Assembly (NCBI RefSeq): GCF_036016955.1
Contig: NZ_JAYWXI010000013.1
Coordinates: 1-63,312, forward strand
Source: JAYWXI01 sp036016955
Lineage (GTDB): Bacteria > Bacteroidota > Bacteroidia > Flavobacteriales > Weeksellaceae
Length of the DNA: 63,312 nucleotides
Direction: 5' to 3'
The translations under genes and the position numbers were made by a program. A model generated the notes under the pieces. That model was not told the DNA's origin. It saw nothing but the letters and a program-made list of their open reading frames with translations, and made no database searches. Positions 8,788 to 16,810 of this stretch are shown in pieces. How positions within the stretch are numbered: the stretch's first letter is position 1; each line of letters opens with the position of its first letter.

Positions 8788-10077
8788 ATGAAGACGTTTT
8801 TTCAATCTTTTGTTTTTCTTTTTTCGGTGGGGGTTTGGGGGCAGCAGTGGACGTTAAGGCAGTCTTTGGACTATGCGTTAGCCCATCATCCAGCGATGGA
8901 ACAGAGTCTTTTGGAAGTGCATGGGGCCGATCGCCGTGTGGCGATGGCTAAAGGGGAACTTTTGCCTGGGGTGAATGTGGGGTTGAATCGGAATTATAGT
9001 TTTGGTTCGACGATTGACCCTAACAGCAATTCCAGGAAGTCGTTGAATACGCAGTCCGATCAATTGAACGTTACGGTGCCGATGGTGCTTTTCGATTGGC
9101 GAAATTACCTGAATATTGGGTTGTCCCGATGGGATAAGGAAAGTTCGGAATACCGATTGAGGAGTGTTCAAAACGAAATTGTGCTCAATGTGATTCAGGC
9201 TTTTTTTCAATACCAGAGCGATAAGGCTTGGCTGGAGGTTATCAGTACGCAAATTGGTGGGGTGGAGGAGCAGATTGCAAGAATCGAGCAGGAGGTGGCC
9301 ATTGGCACTCGGCCTAAAAGTGATGTTTACGACATAAAAGCCAATTTGGGAACGCTTCGCGAGCAGTGGATTTCGGCAAGAAACCAAAAGGAATTGGCGA
9401 AAAATAACCTGTTTTATTCGATTGGGCTGCAGGACGAGGCTGTTGATTTTGTTTTGGAAGATGAACTTCCGGAGAGCGAATTGCTGGATCGGGATGATTT
9501 TGTGGCGGATTTACTGGAGCGCAATCCGCTTTATCGCCGGGCGCTCAAGCAGTACCAAATTTCGGAAAAGAAGGTGGTGTTGGCTAAAGCCGATTTTCTG
9601 CCTCGCTTGTCGGCTGTTTACCAGTGGTCTACGTTTTATAGCAAGGTGTTGGGAGCATCGGTTTCGGATCCTTTTTCTTTGCAGTTCAAAACGAATCAGA
9701 ACGATTGGGTGGCTTTGGGGCTGGAAATTCCGGTTTTCAACCGCTTTCAGACGAAGCATCGGGTTGGGTTGGCAAAACTGTCGCTCCAAAATGCGGCATT
9801 GGAAAAAGACAAAGTGGTTTTGGAGCTGACCAAAAATCTCAAAGCCATTGGGATTCAATTTGTCCATGCTCGGGAGAAGTATGCGGTATCGGAGGCGAAT
9901 TTTGAAAACCAAAAGCAATCGTTTCAAAAATCGGAAGAGAAGTACAAGGAAGGGTTGCTGGATGCGTATACTTTTTTCATGGTGAGGAATGCTTGGCTGA
10001 ATGCTAATTTTAATCGGATAAAAAGTCGTTACGATCTCATGTTGCAGAGTGAATTGCTGAAGATTTATACGGAGTAA
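8788..10077 (+). CDS. TolC-family outer membrane efflux channel
   Basis: 429 residues from ATG 8788, where the signal peptide begins (MKTFFQSFVFLFSVGVWGQQ). The earlier in-frame ATG at 8755 overlaps the permease stop and would bury the signal. The body is long alternating alpha-helical segments with two OEP repeats (SLDYALAHHPAMEQ... and a later DFVADLLERNPLYRRALK). It is the last gene of the efflux operon and completes a tripartite pump. A strong hairpin terminator follows at 10133. Confidence 0.9.
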   Translation: MKTFFQSFVFLFSVGVWGQQWTLRQSLDYALAHHPAMEQSLLEVHGADRRVAMAKGELLPGVNVGLNRNYSFGSTIDPNSNSRKSLNTQSDQLNVTVPMVLFDWRNYLNIGLSRWDKESSEYRLRSVQNEIVLNVIQAFFQYQSDKAWLEVISTQIGGVEEQIARIEQEVAIGTRPKSDVYDIKANLGTLREQWISARNQKELAKNNLFYSIGLQDEAVDFVLEDELPESELLDRDDFVADLLERNPLYRRALKQYQISEKKVVLAKADFLPRLSAVYQWSTFYSKVLGASVSDPFSLQFKTNQNDWVALGLEIPVFNRFQTKHRVGLAKLSLQNAALEKDKVVLELTKNLKAIGIQFVHAREKYAVSEANFENQKQSFQKSEEKYKEGLLDAYTFFMVRNAWLNANFNRIKSRYDLMLQSELLKIYTE

Positions 10078-10132
10078 CGGTTTTGTTTGGTTGAAGATTT
10101 AGATTGGCCTCTTTTTTTTATTTTCTGATTTT

Positions 10133-10167
10133 GCCCGCTTTCTGTAGCTCGGAAAGTGGGCTTTTTT
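10133..10167 (+). terminator. intrinsic terminator of efflux operon
   Basis: Perfect ten-base stem GCCCGCTTTC / GAAAGTGGGC (one G-U pair) with a nine-base loop and six T residues. It lies 55 bases after the TolC stop. The remainder of 10168-10320 shows no gene. Confidence 0.8.
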
Positions 10168-10320
10168 AGGAGGGGATTTGGGGCTTAAAACTACTTTTTT
10201 ATGTTAAGGAGGAGGCTTTTATAAGCCTAATGTGTTTTGCTTTTTGGGGATTTTCAGAGAATCCTGCGTTTGAAGAGGTTGGTGGTTTAATATAGACTTC
10301 TGTCCTGTTTTGCGGTTTGA

Positions 10321-10349
10321 TTGCAGTCGGAATATCTTTATTATCTTTG
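10321..10349 (+). promoter_or_regulatory. Bacteroidota-type promoter of NlpC/P60 gene
   Basis: TTG at 10321-10323, an 18-base spacer and TATCTTTG at 10342-10349 match the -33/-7 form TTG-N19-TAnnTTTG. The ATG is 33 bases downstream. Confidence 0.65.
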
Positions 10350-10382
10350 TGGAAGCCAATTGGGCGGATTTAATTTTAATTA

Positions 10383-10967
10383 ATGTTTTTTTTAGGGATG
10401 GTTAAATTATTTTTTTGGAGAGGCTTAGGGCTGAATCGAGTTTTATTACTGTTGCTGGCTTGGGTTTTAACGGCTTGTGGTTCGGCGGCGGTAACCTCTA
10501 AAAAGACGTTACCGCCGGCTCGTCCGTCGGGAAAGGAAACGGGGCTTCGGGCTTTGGATTCTCGTTTTTCGGGAAAAGTGGACCGTTCGATCGAAAAGTT
10601 GTTGAAGGATGCCCAAACGTATTTGGGGGTGCCTTATAAATATGGCGGTTCTACTCGGTCGGGGTTTGATTGTTCGGGGTTTACTTGGACGGTGTTTGAG
10701 CAAAATGCGTACGTTTTACCCCGACGGTCGGCGGATCAGGCTGCGGTTGGAAAACGGGTGGCTATTGGAGAAACACGTCCCGGCGATTTGGTTTTTTTCG
10801 CTACTTCGGGAGGAGCGAGGGTTTCGCACGTGGGGATTGTGTATGACGTGGGGCGTGACGGGGAAGTGCGCTTTATTCATGCTTCCACGTCTAAGGGCGT
10901 AATTATATCGTCATTGAACGAAAGCTATTGGAACAAGGCGTATCTTCATACGCAGCGGTTGTTTTAG
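10383..10967 (+). CDS. NlpC/P60 peptidoglycan hydrolase lipoprotein
   Basis: 194 residues. A long N-terminal hydrophobic stretch ends in lipobox LTAC (Cys32). The NlpC/P60 cysteine-peptidase domain runs from about 70 to the end, with catalytic Cys97 in FDCSGF, His149 in VSHVGI and a third polar residue near His166. The family cleaves D-Glu-mDAP bonds in muropeptides. The start could also be the ATG five codons in. It is transcribed from its own promoter, and ribF converges with its stop overlapping by four bases, leaving no room for a shared terminator. Confidence 0.88.
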   Translation: MFFLGMVKLFFWRGLGLNRVLLLLLAWVLTACGSAAVTSKKTLPPARPSGKETGLRALDSRFSGKVDRSIEKLLKDAQTYLGVPYKYGGSTRSGFDCSGFTWTVFEQNAYVLPRRSADQAAVGKRVAIGETRPGDLVFFATSGGARVSHVGIVYDVGRDGEVRFIHASTSKGVIISSLNESYWNKAYLHTQRLF

Positions 10968-11902
10968 GCGCGGAGGGGATTTTGGGCGAAATAATCTTCC
11001 GTTTGTTTTTGGTCTTCTTTCAGTCTTTCGATTAGGGCTTCCAAGGTGTCGAATTTGATTTCTTCGTGCAGAAACGCCCGGAATTTTACCGTTAAGGTTT
11101 CGTCGTAGAGGTTGCCTTCAAAGTTAAGGAGGTGAACTTCGACGGTGGTCTTTTTTCCATTGACGGTGGGGTTGGTTCCGATGCTTAACATGCCTTTGTA
11201 GGAGTGTTCCCGCCATTGCACTTCCACGATGTAAGCGCCTTTTTTTGGGAGTAGTTTAACGGGATCGGTCTGCAGGTTAGCGGTGGGAAAACCTAAGGTC
11301 CGGCCTAATTTCTGGCCGTGGATGACGGTGCCGCTTATGGCGTAGGGATAGCCTAACATTTCGTTGGCACTGGCGATTTGACCGTTGGTTAGTGCGGTTC
11401 TTATTTTGGTGGAAGAGATATGGTCGTTGTGAAGGTTTACGGCATCCATGCGCTCCACTTCAAAACCGAATTTTGGAGCGAGGGTTTTCAGGAGTTCGAA
11501 GTTTCCGCTTTTGTTTTTGCCGAAGACGTGGTCGTGCCCGATGATGAGGTGTTTTACATTTAGTTTTCCGACCAAAATTTGCTCGACGAATTCTTCACCG
11601 GTGAGGTTTCGGAAGGCCTCGTTGAAGGGTTGGAGAAACAGGTAATCCAAGTTTTGCTTCAGAAGGTGTTGGGTTTTTTCGTCAATGGTGCTGAGCAGTT
11701 TGAGTTCGGTTTCGGGTTGAAGCACCAATCGAGGGTGTGGCCAAAAGGTCAGGATGGCGGATTTTAAATTTTTATTTTCGGCTATGTGGTTGATTTCGTT
11801 TAGGATGCACTGGTGGCCTTTGTGTACGCCGTCGAACATCCCCAAGGAGAGCACCAAGGGGTGAGCGGAGTGAAAACGGTCCGGATAATTGATGATTTGC
11901 AA
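10964..11902 (-). CDS. ribF: bifunctional riboflavin kinase / FAD synthetase
   Basis: About 312 residues from TTG 11902. The frame stays open to an ATG at 11965, but that start would run through the atpD promoter and adds an atypical N-terminus, so the TTG before QIINYPDRFH is preferred with moderate certainty. The adenylyltransferase half has LGMFDGVHKGHQ and the flexible ISSTKIR motif. The C-terminal flavokinase domain starts near GTVIHGQKLGR and contains GFPTANL. It makes FMN from riboflavin and then FAD. It is divergent from atpD. Confidence 0.9.
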   Translation of the reverse strand: MQIINYPDRFHSAHPLVLSLGMFDGVHKGHQCILNEINHIAENKNLKSAILTFWPHPRLVLQPETELKLLSTIDEKTQHLLKQNLDYLFLQPFNEAFRNLTGEEFVEQILVGKLNVKHLIIGHDHVFGKNKSGNFELLKTLAPKFGFEVERMDAVNLHNDHISSTKIRTALTNGQIASANEMLGYPYAISGTVIHGQKLGRTLGFPTANLQTDPVKLLPKKGAYIVEVQWREHSYKGMLSIGTNPTVNGKKTTVEVHLLNFEGNLYDETLTVKFRAFLHEEIKFDTLEALIERLKEDQKQTEDYFAQNPLRA

Positions 11903-11950
11903 GGCTGAAAATTTGGATGCAAAGATGATAAAAATCTTTTTTACGGACAA

Positions 11951-11980
11951 TTGTACATTTGGCAATAATCCTTATATTTG
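11951..11980 (+). promoter_or_regulatory. promoter of atpD
   Basis: TTG 11951-11953, a 19-base spacer and TATATTTG 11973-11980 give an exact Bacteroidota -33/-7 arrangement, 20 bases before the atpD ATG. Confidence 0.75.
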
Positions 11981-12000
11981 CACAACGAAAAAATTTAGCA

Positions 12001-13509
12001 ATGGCAAACCAAATTAAAGGAAAAATTTCTCAAATTATTGGTCCGGTAATTGACGTGGTTTTTACATCGGAGGCAGAGCTTCCTAAAATTCATGATGCAC
12101 TGGAAGTAACAAAGGATAATGGTGATAAACTGGTTCTCGAGGTAGAACAGCACATCGGTGAGGATTCGGTAAGATGTATTGCGATGGATGCAACCGACGG
12201 GTTGCAGAGAGGCCACGAGGTGGTTGGCTTCGGGAGACAAATTACCATGCCTACTGGGGAAGGGGTTTACGGACGTCTTTTTAATGTGGTAGGAGGTGCG
12301 ATTGACGGTCTTCCAGAACTTTCCAAGGAGGGCGGATTGCCAATTCACAGAGAAGCTCCGAAATTTGATCAGCTTTCGACTTCTGCCGAAGTATTGTACA
12401 CGGGGATTAAAGTTATCGACCTTATTGAGCCTTACGCTAAAGGGGGTAAAATTGGTTTGTTCGGAGGTGCCGGTGTAGGTAAGACGGTACTTATTCAGGA
12501 GTTGATTAACAATATTGCCAAGGGCCACGGTGGTCTTTCGGTTTTTGCCGGGGTAGGAGAGAGAACAAGAGAAGGAAACGACCTTTTGAGAGAGATGTTG
12601 GAGTCCGGTATTATTAAATACGGAGAAGGTTTCATGCATTCGATGGAAGAAGGCGGATGGGATCTTTCCAAGGTGGATTTGGAATTGATGAAAGACTCCA
12701 AGTGTACTTTTGTTTTCGGTCAGATGAACGAGCCTCCTGGAGCGAGAGCAAGGGTAGCCCTTTCGGGACTGACTATTGCCGAGTATTTCCGTGATGGCGA
12801 TGGAGCGGGGCAAGGAAGAGACGTTCTTTTCTTTGTGGATAACATTTTCCGATTCACCCAAGCGGGTTCGGAGGTATCGGCTCTATTGGGACGTATGCCT
12901 TCAGCGGTGGGGTATCAGCCGACGTTGGCTTCAGAGATGGGGGCAATGCAGGAGCGGATTACTTCCACTAAAAATGGATCCATTACTTCGGTTCAGGCGG
13001 TTTACGTTCCGGCGGACGACCTTACCGACCCTGCGCCAGCAACGACGTTTGCGCACTTGGATGCTACGACGGTACTTTCCAGAAAGATTGCTTCTTTGGG
13101 GATTTACCCTGCGGTAGATCCGTTGGATTCGACATCCAGAATTTTGGCTCCTGAAATTATTGGGGAGGAACACTACAACTGCGCCCAAAGAGTAAAAGAG
13201 ATATTGCAAAGGTATAAAGCATTGCAAGATATCATTGCGATTCTTGGGATGGAAGAACTTTCTGAGGAAGATAAATTGGTGGTTTATCGTGCAAGAAAGG
13301 TTCAGCGTTTCCTTTCCCAGCCGTTCCACGTGGCGGAGCAGTTTACGGGGATTCCGGGAGCCTTGGTGGACATCAAGGATACCATCAAAGGCTTTAACAT
13401 GATTATTGACGGAGAGCTTGATCACCTTCCGGAAGCGGCTTTCAACTTGAAAGGAACGATTGAGGAGGCTATTGAGGCCGGACAAAAAATGCTTGCTGAA
13501 AACGCTTAA
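12001..13509 (+). CDS. atpD: F1 ATP synthase subunit beta
   Basis: 502 residues from ATG 12001 (MANQIKGKISQIIGPVIDVV). An upstream in-frame start at 11959 lies inside the promoter and is rejected. Walker A GGAGVGKT is at 155-162. Catalytic and nucleotide motifs GERTREGNDL and ALSGLTIAEYFRD are intact, as is the DELSD-equivalent loop MEELSEEDK. This is the catalytic subunit of the F1 head. Only atpD and atpC are here; the remaining F1Fo genes are elsewhere, the usual split arrangement in Bacteroidota. atpC follows 44 bases downstream. Confidence 0.98.
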   Translation: MANQIKGKISQIIGPVIDVVFTSEAELPKIHDALEVTKDNGDKLVLEVEQHIGEDSVRCIAMDATDGLQRGHEVVGFGRQITMPTGEGVYGRLFNVVGGAIDGLPELSKEGGLPIHREAPKFDQLSTSAEVLYTGIKVIDLIEPYAKGGKIGLFGGAGVGKTVLIQELINNIAKGHGGLSVFAGVGERTREGNDLLREMLESGIIKYGEGFMHSMEEGGWDLSKVDLELMKDSKCTFVFGQMNEPPGARARVALSGLTIAEYFRDGDGAGQGRDVLFFVDNIFRFTQAGSEVSALLGRMPSAVGYQPTLASEMGAMQERITSTKNGSITSVQAVYVPADDLTDPAPATTFAHLDATTVLSRKIASLGIYPAVDPLDSTSRILAPEIIGEEHYNCAQRVKEILQRYKALQDIIAILGMEELSEEDKLVVYRARKVQRFLSQPFHVAEQFTGIPGALVDIKDTIKGFNMIIDGELDHLPEAAFNLKGTIEEAIEAGQKMLAENA

Positions 13510-13553
13510 TTATAATGCTTTGAGCGTTGCTTGAAGCCCAAAGTTAAAACCTT

Positions 13554-13835
13554 ATGAATATAAAAATTTTAACTCCGGAATTTGTGGTGTTTGAAGGGGA
13601 AGTGGATTCGGTATTACTTCCCGGAAAATCAGGCGAATTTCATATCATGAAAAACCACGCGGCAATTGTTTCTTCCCTGGGAGGCGGTAAAGTAAAGCTT
13701 TATACGAACGCCATTAAGGAAGAATATGCTAAATTTTTCAAGAGAGAAAACGAGAAAGATTCTGTTTTTTCTTATCCCATCAAGAGTGGCGTGGTGGAAT
13801 TTAACAACGATAAAGGAATCATCCTGGCAGAGTAA
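13554..13835 (+). CDS. atpC: F1 ATP synthase subunit epsilon (short form)
   Basis: 93 residues. It has the N-terminal beta-sandwich of the epsilon subunit (ILTPEFVVFEGEVDSVLLPGKSGEFHIM) and lacks the C-terminal inhibitory helical hairpin found in longer homologues. This short form is usual in Flavobacteriia. It forms part of the central rotor stalk. It is co-transcribed with atpD, and a hairpin follows 31 bases after the stop. Confidence 0.95.
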   Translation: MNIKILTPEFVVFEGEVDSVLLPGKSGEFHIMKNHAAIVSSLGGGKVKLYTNAIKEEYAKFFKRENEKDSVFSYPIKSGVVEFNNDKGIILAE

Positions 13836-13866
13836 TTTTCTGCGTTAGGAAGAGAATATCCCTATA

Positions 13867-13905
13867 AAAATCCTTTCGGAAAATCTTTCGGAAGGATTTT
13901 GTTTT
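13867..13905 (+). terminator. intrinsic terminator after atpC
   Basis: Arms AAAATCCTT (13867-13875) and AAGGATTTT (13892-13900), followed by GTTTT. The run of T is short, but position and symmetry fit an atpDC terminator. Confidence 0.55.
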
Positions 13906-13926
13906 GGATGAAAAAGTGTAAATTTG
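13899..13926 (+). promoter_or_regulatory. promoter of cobalamin riboswitch transcript
   Basis: TTG 13899-13901, a 17-base spacer and TAAATTTG 13919-13926, just downstream of the atpC hairpin and just upstream of the aptamer. The transcript would begin near 13933. Confidence 0.55.
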
Positions 13927-13935
13927 CCGCTTGGG

Positions 13936-14105
13936 AAAGGTGCTTTGGAAGTCGGCGGCTTCTTAGGCTTAATAGGGAATCGAGTGAAAATCTCGAACTG
14001 TCCCCGCAACTGTAAATCTCAATTGTTATGCTTTTATCCATTCGGGCCACTCGGGAAACCGGGGAAGGCGGTAGAAGTGAGAAAGTCAGGAGACCTGCCT
14101 TGTCC
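13936..14105 (+). ncRNA. cobalamin (B12) riboswitch aptamer
   Basis: The characteristic conserved blocks occur in order: GGTGC near 13939, TTAATAGGGAAT ending at 13980, GTGAAAATC, CTGTCCCCGCAACTGTAA spanning about 13998-14015, a variable region, and GTCAGGAGACCTGCC at 14085-14099. The order and spacing match the AdoCbl/cobalamin family. The expression platform should lie between 14105 and 14265, where an ACCTTCGGG stretch (about 14119) and a TGGTAAA/TTTACCA inverted repeat followed by a T-rich run (about 14154-14198) are seen. The first gene downstream is the LRR protein at 14266. Confidence 0.93.
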
Positions 14106-14265
14106 TTTTTAGTGATGACCTTCGGGAAGAAAGGGCGGAGCCTTGTGGTAAACAGTATCGTTTAGAGGCATTTACCAGTTCTGTTTTCTTTTTTTTACTC
14201 AGGCGATTTATTCGTTTTGGGGGAGGTCTTTTTGGCTTTAGCTTGTTATTTTTTAATTGGTTTAT

Positions 14266-15381
14266 ATGAGAAAATTTTTACCGGTGACCTTGATGGCGGT
14301 GCAGTCGCTTTGTGCCCAAAATGTGATTTTTGAAGATGTTAATTTTAAAACGGCGCTTTTGGCGGCATACCCTTCGTATGATGTGAATAAGGATAAGGAA
14401 ATATCCGAGGAGGAAGCGTTAATGTTTACTACGATTCGTAATCTTCGGTCTTACCCTGCGATTACTTCGGCAAAGGGGATAGAGGCTTTTAAAAATTTAA
14501 CGGAGTTGAATTTGGGTAGGCATTCGCTAACTTCGATCGATGTATCGGAGAATACGAAGTTAAAAATACTTAATCTCAGGGATAATCGGTTGACCGGGGT
14601 GCTGGATTTATCCGGGCTTAACGAACTTTCCAATTTGGAATTGAACAATAACAATTTGACCGGGGTTGAACTACCGGCCTCAGGTACGATTGTGTTTTTG
14701 TACCTTAACAACAATCAGATTGAGTCCATAGATTTGTCCAAACAGAAGGCTGTAAAACGCTTTTTTATGGTGAAAAATAAGGTTTCTTCTCTTGATTTGT
14801 CGCCTATGACGGCTTTGGAGCGGTTGCACATTGAAGGGAATGCTTTAAGAGAGGTGGATCTTTCGGGGTTAGGGGCGCTTTCTTGGGTTTCGGTGGTCGA
14901 CAATAAAATCGAAAAAATTACTTTCGGCGGCAATGAGGCTTTGAAGACCTTATTGGCGAATAAAAATAACCTTAAAACTTTGGATTTAAGGGATGCTAAA
15001 CCCACGGTTTTCTCGGTGATTAACGTATCGGATAACCCGGATTTCACCGAGATTCTTTTGGATTGTGAGGATAAGGTTAATATGGTTTCTCCTTCGGGAA
15101 CGAGGGTGACGAACGATTGCGCTTCGCTTTCGGTGCGGGAGGTAAGAGAGGTTTTGGGCTATGTCGGGCCGAATCCTGCGACGGATGAGTTGATTTTCAA
15201 AGGGTTTACTTCTTCCATTGAGATGGTGCAGATTTTTGATGCCCAAGGCCGACTGATTCAGGAGTCCCAATTGTCGGATGAGCCTCGTTTGAGATTGGAG
15301 CCTTCCGTTAGGAGCGGTTTGCTTTTGGTTCGAGTTAAAACGTCCCGTGGAGAACAAATTTTCAAAATAATGAAAAAATAA
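14266..15381 (+). CDS. secreted leucine-rich-repeat protein with type IX secretion tail
   Basis: 371 residues from ATG 14266; an in-frame TTG nine bases earlier is less likely. The signal peptide MRKFLPVTLMAVQSLCAQ is followed by about ten LRR-type repeats of roughly 21 residues (LTELNLGRHSLTSIDVSEN, LKILNLRDNRLTGVLDLSG and so on, to about residue 265). The C-terminal domain (about 295-371, from YVGPNPATDELIF to VKTSRGEQIFKIMKK) is a Por/T9SS type A sorting signal. It should therefore be exported by the type IX system and be cell-surface attached or released. It lies alone behind a cobalamin riboswitch, so B12 availability probably represses it. A role in corrinoid capture is inference. Confidence 0.85.
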   Translation: MRKFLPVTLMAVQSLCAQNVIFEDVNFKTALLAAYPSYDVNKDKEISEEEALMFTTIRNLRSYPAITSAKGIEAFKNLTELNLGRHSLTSIDVSENTKLKILNLRDNRLTGVLDLSGLNELSNLELNNNNLTGVELPASGTIVFLYLNNNQIESIDLSKQKAVKRFFMVKNKVSSLDLSPMTALERLHIEGNALREVDLSGLGALSWVSVVDNKIEKITFGGNEALKTLLANKNNLKTLDLRDAKPTVFSVINVSDNPDFTEILLDCEDKVNMVSPSGTRVTNDCASLSVREVREVLGYVGPNPATDELIFKGFTSSIEMVQIFDAQGRLIQESQLSDEPRLRLEPSVRSGLLLVRVKTSRGEQIFKIMKK

Positions 15382-15420
15382 AACAATGCTTTCTTGTTTT
15401 AGGGAAGTGATGAGTATTAA

Positions 15421-15447
15421 AAAAACCTTGCAAATCGCAAGGTTTTT
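15421..15447. terminator. bidirectional terminator between LRR gene and nucleoside phosphorylase
   Basis: Perfect 11-base stem AAAAACCTTGC / GCAAGGTTTTT with a five-base loop. Runs of A and T on either side let it serve both converging genes. Confidence 0.85.
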
Positions 15448-15465
15448 CTATTGGATGTCTTAATT

Positions 15466-16323
15466 TTATTGGATGATCCGATCCAATACCCATTGAATCA
15501 TTTTCTTCTCTGAGGCATGGTGATCTGCTGCAAATTCGCCTCGTCTTCGGTTGGCGATGACGTTGTTTACTGTGAGGGCTTTGTGGCCCAAGAGTTTGGC
15601 AAGGCCGTAGATGGCCGAGGTTTCCATTTCAAAATTGCTTACGCCTAAATCGTTCAGGGTTTCCAAGAAGCGGGCATCCACTGCCTTGAGGCGCAGTTGT
15701 CTTCCTTGGGGCGCATAGAATCCGGGGAACGTAGCGGTGTTGCCGTGGTATTTGGCGTCCTTATAATAGTCGGCAATGGACTCGCTCCACTCGGCGAAAT
15801 AGAGCATGGGTTTAATCCGTTCGTACGGGAATTTTGCCATGAAGTTCTTGGAAAATTCGTTTTCAAATTGATAATCGGAATAAAAGTGCATCAGACCGTC
15901 GAGCCCCACGACATTTTGGGTTACGAGCATTTGGTCGACCTCTACTTCGGGGTTTACCGATCCGCAAGTTCCGAGGCGGAAAAGCTCCAAAGCGGTATGC
16001 TCGGTTTTAAAGGTTTTATTTTTTAAATCGATATTGACAAGAGCGTCTAGTTCGTTCATTACGATATCGATGTTCTCGGTTCCGATACCGGTGGACATAA
16101 CGGTAATGCGCTCGCCTCTTAGTACGCCGGTATGGGTATAAAACTCGCGTTTATTTTTTTTGATTTCAATTTTGTCGAAGTATTGCGATACTTTGGGAAC
16201 GCGGTCGGGATCTCCGACCAAGATGATTTTTTCGGCAATGTCTTCGGGTAATAAATTGAGATGATAGACGCTTCCGTCTTCATTGAGAACCAGTTCGGAA
16301 GCTGCAAGGGTATTATTAGACAT
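15466..16323 (-). CDS. nucleoside phosphorylase (uridine phosphorylase-like)
   Basis: 285 residues. It is a PNP/UDP family member with the phosphate-binding ILVGDPDRVPK near the N-terminus, VMSTGIGTENIDIV, LGTCGSV and the substrate-binding NFEMETSAIYGLAKLLGH. It catalyses phosphorolysis of a nucleoside to free base and ribose-1-phosphate in salvage. Which base it prefers cannot be read from sequence; the NFEMET motif is shared by uridine and purine members. It is monocistronic and ends at the shared terminator. Confidence 0.88.
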   Translation of the reverse strand: MSNNTLAASELVLNEDGSVYHLNLLPEDIAEKIILVGDPDRVPKVSQYFDKIEIKKNKREFYTHTGVLRGERITVMSTGIGTENIDIVMNELDALVNIDLKNKTFKTEHTALELFRLGTCGSVNPEVEVDQMLVTQNVVGLDGLMHFYSDYQFENEFSKNFMAKFPYERIKPMLYFAEWSESIADYYKDAKYHGNTATFPGFYAPQGRQLRLKAVDARFLETLNDLGVSNFEMETSAIYGLAKLLGHKALTVNNVIANRRRGEFAADHHASEKKMIQWVLDRIIQ

Positions 16324-16380
16324 AAGAATTGTATTTTATTAATGTTTTTAGTGTTTTTTTAGAGCTTTAAGGGACGGGCG

Positions 16381-16704
16381 TCATCCGCCTACGCGTTTGG
16401 TTTTATATCCCATTTCGTGTAGAATTTCCATGATTTTAGTTCGGTTGTCGCCTTGGAAGATGAGGATGCCGTCTTTTTCGGAGCCGCCGATGGCCAAGGA
16501 GGTTTTAATTTTTTTTGCGATTTTTTTGAGTTCTTCTTCGCTGCCTTCGAAGCCTTCAATTAGGGTAACGGGCTTACCGTTTCTTCCTTTTTTTTCGTAT
16601 TTGCATACCAGTGGGGCTTTTTGCTGGAAGGGCTCTTCGGGCATTTCAAAGTCCTGTTCCTGATGATCGGGAAAAAGGCTTTTCAGTTGGTCTCGTAAAT
16701 CCAT
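16381..16704 (-). CDS. SUI1/eIF1-like translation factor
   Basis: 107 residues. The C-terminal SUI1 fold is clear: KGRNGKPVTLIEGFEGSEEELKK as the basic strand-helix core, then KIKTSLAIGGS and ILIFQGDNRTKIMEILHEMGY. The N-terminal 35 residues are variable. Bacterial members (YciH type) bind the small ribosomal subunit and influence start-codon choice. A TAACTTTG -7-type element lies on the same strand at 16709-16716, so the leader must be very short. The next gene is the nucleoside phosphorylase, 58 bases on. Confidence 0.9.
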   Translation of the reverse strand: MDLRDQLKSLFPDHQEQDFEMPEEPFQQKAPLVCKYEKKGRNGKPVTLIEGFEGSEEELKKIAKKIKTSLAIGGSEKDGILIFQGDNRTKIMEILHEMGYKTKRVGG

Positions 16705-16810
16705 GATTCAAAGTTAAAAAATAAAAGGCAATAATGAATTATTTCATCTTCCTAATTCGGGGATAAGAAACAAAAATCAGTAAATTTGCGATAATAAAAA
16801 CCGCTAAATA

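Noticed and set aside
11903..11965. N-terminal extension of RibF to ATG 11965
   Set aside because: It would span the atpD promoter and adds residues not typical of RibF; the TTG at 11902 fits better, though this remains uncertain.
12995..13485. Antisense frames within atpD
   Set aside because: They are shadows of a highly conserved gene; no independent start signals or domains.
14105..14265. BtuB or other transporter expected directly after the riboswitch
   Set aside because: The only open frame following the aptamer is the LRR protein; no receptor or corrinoid gene is present on either strand before the terminator at 15421.
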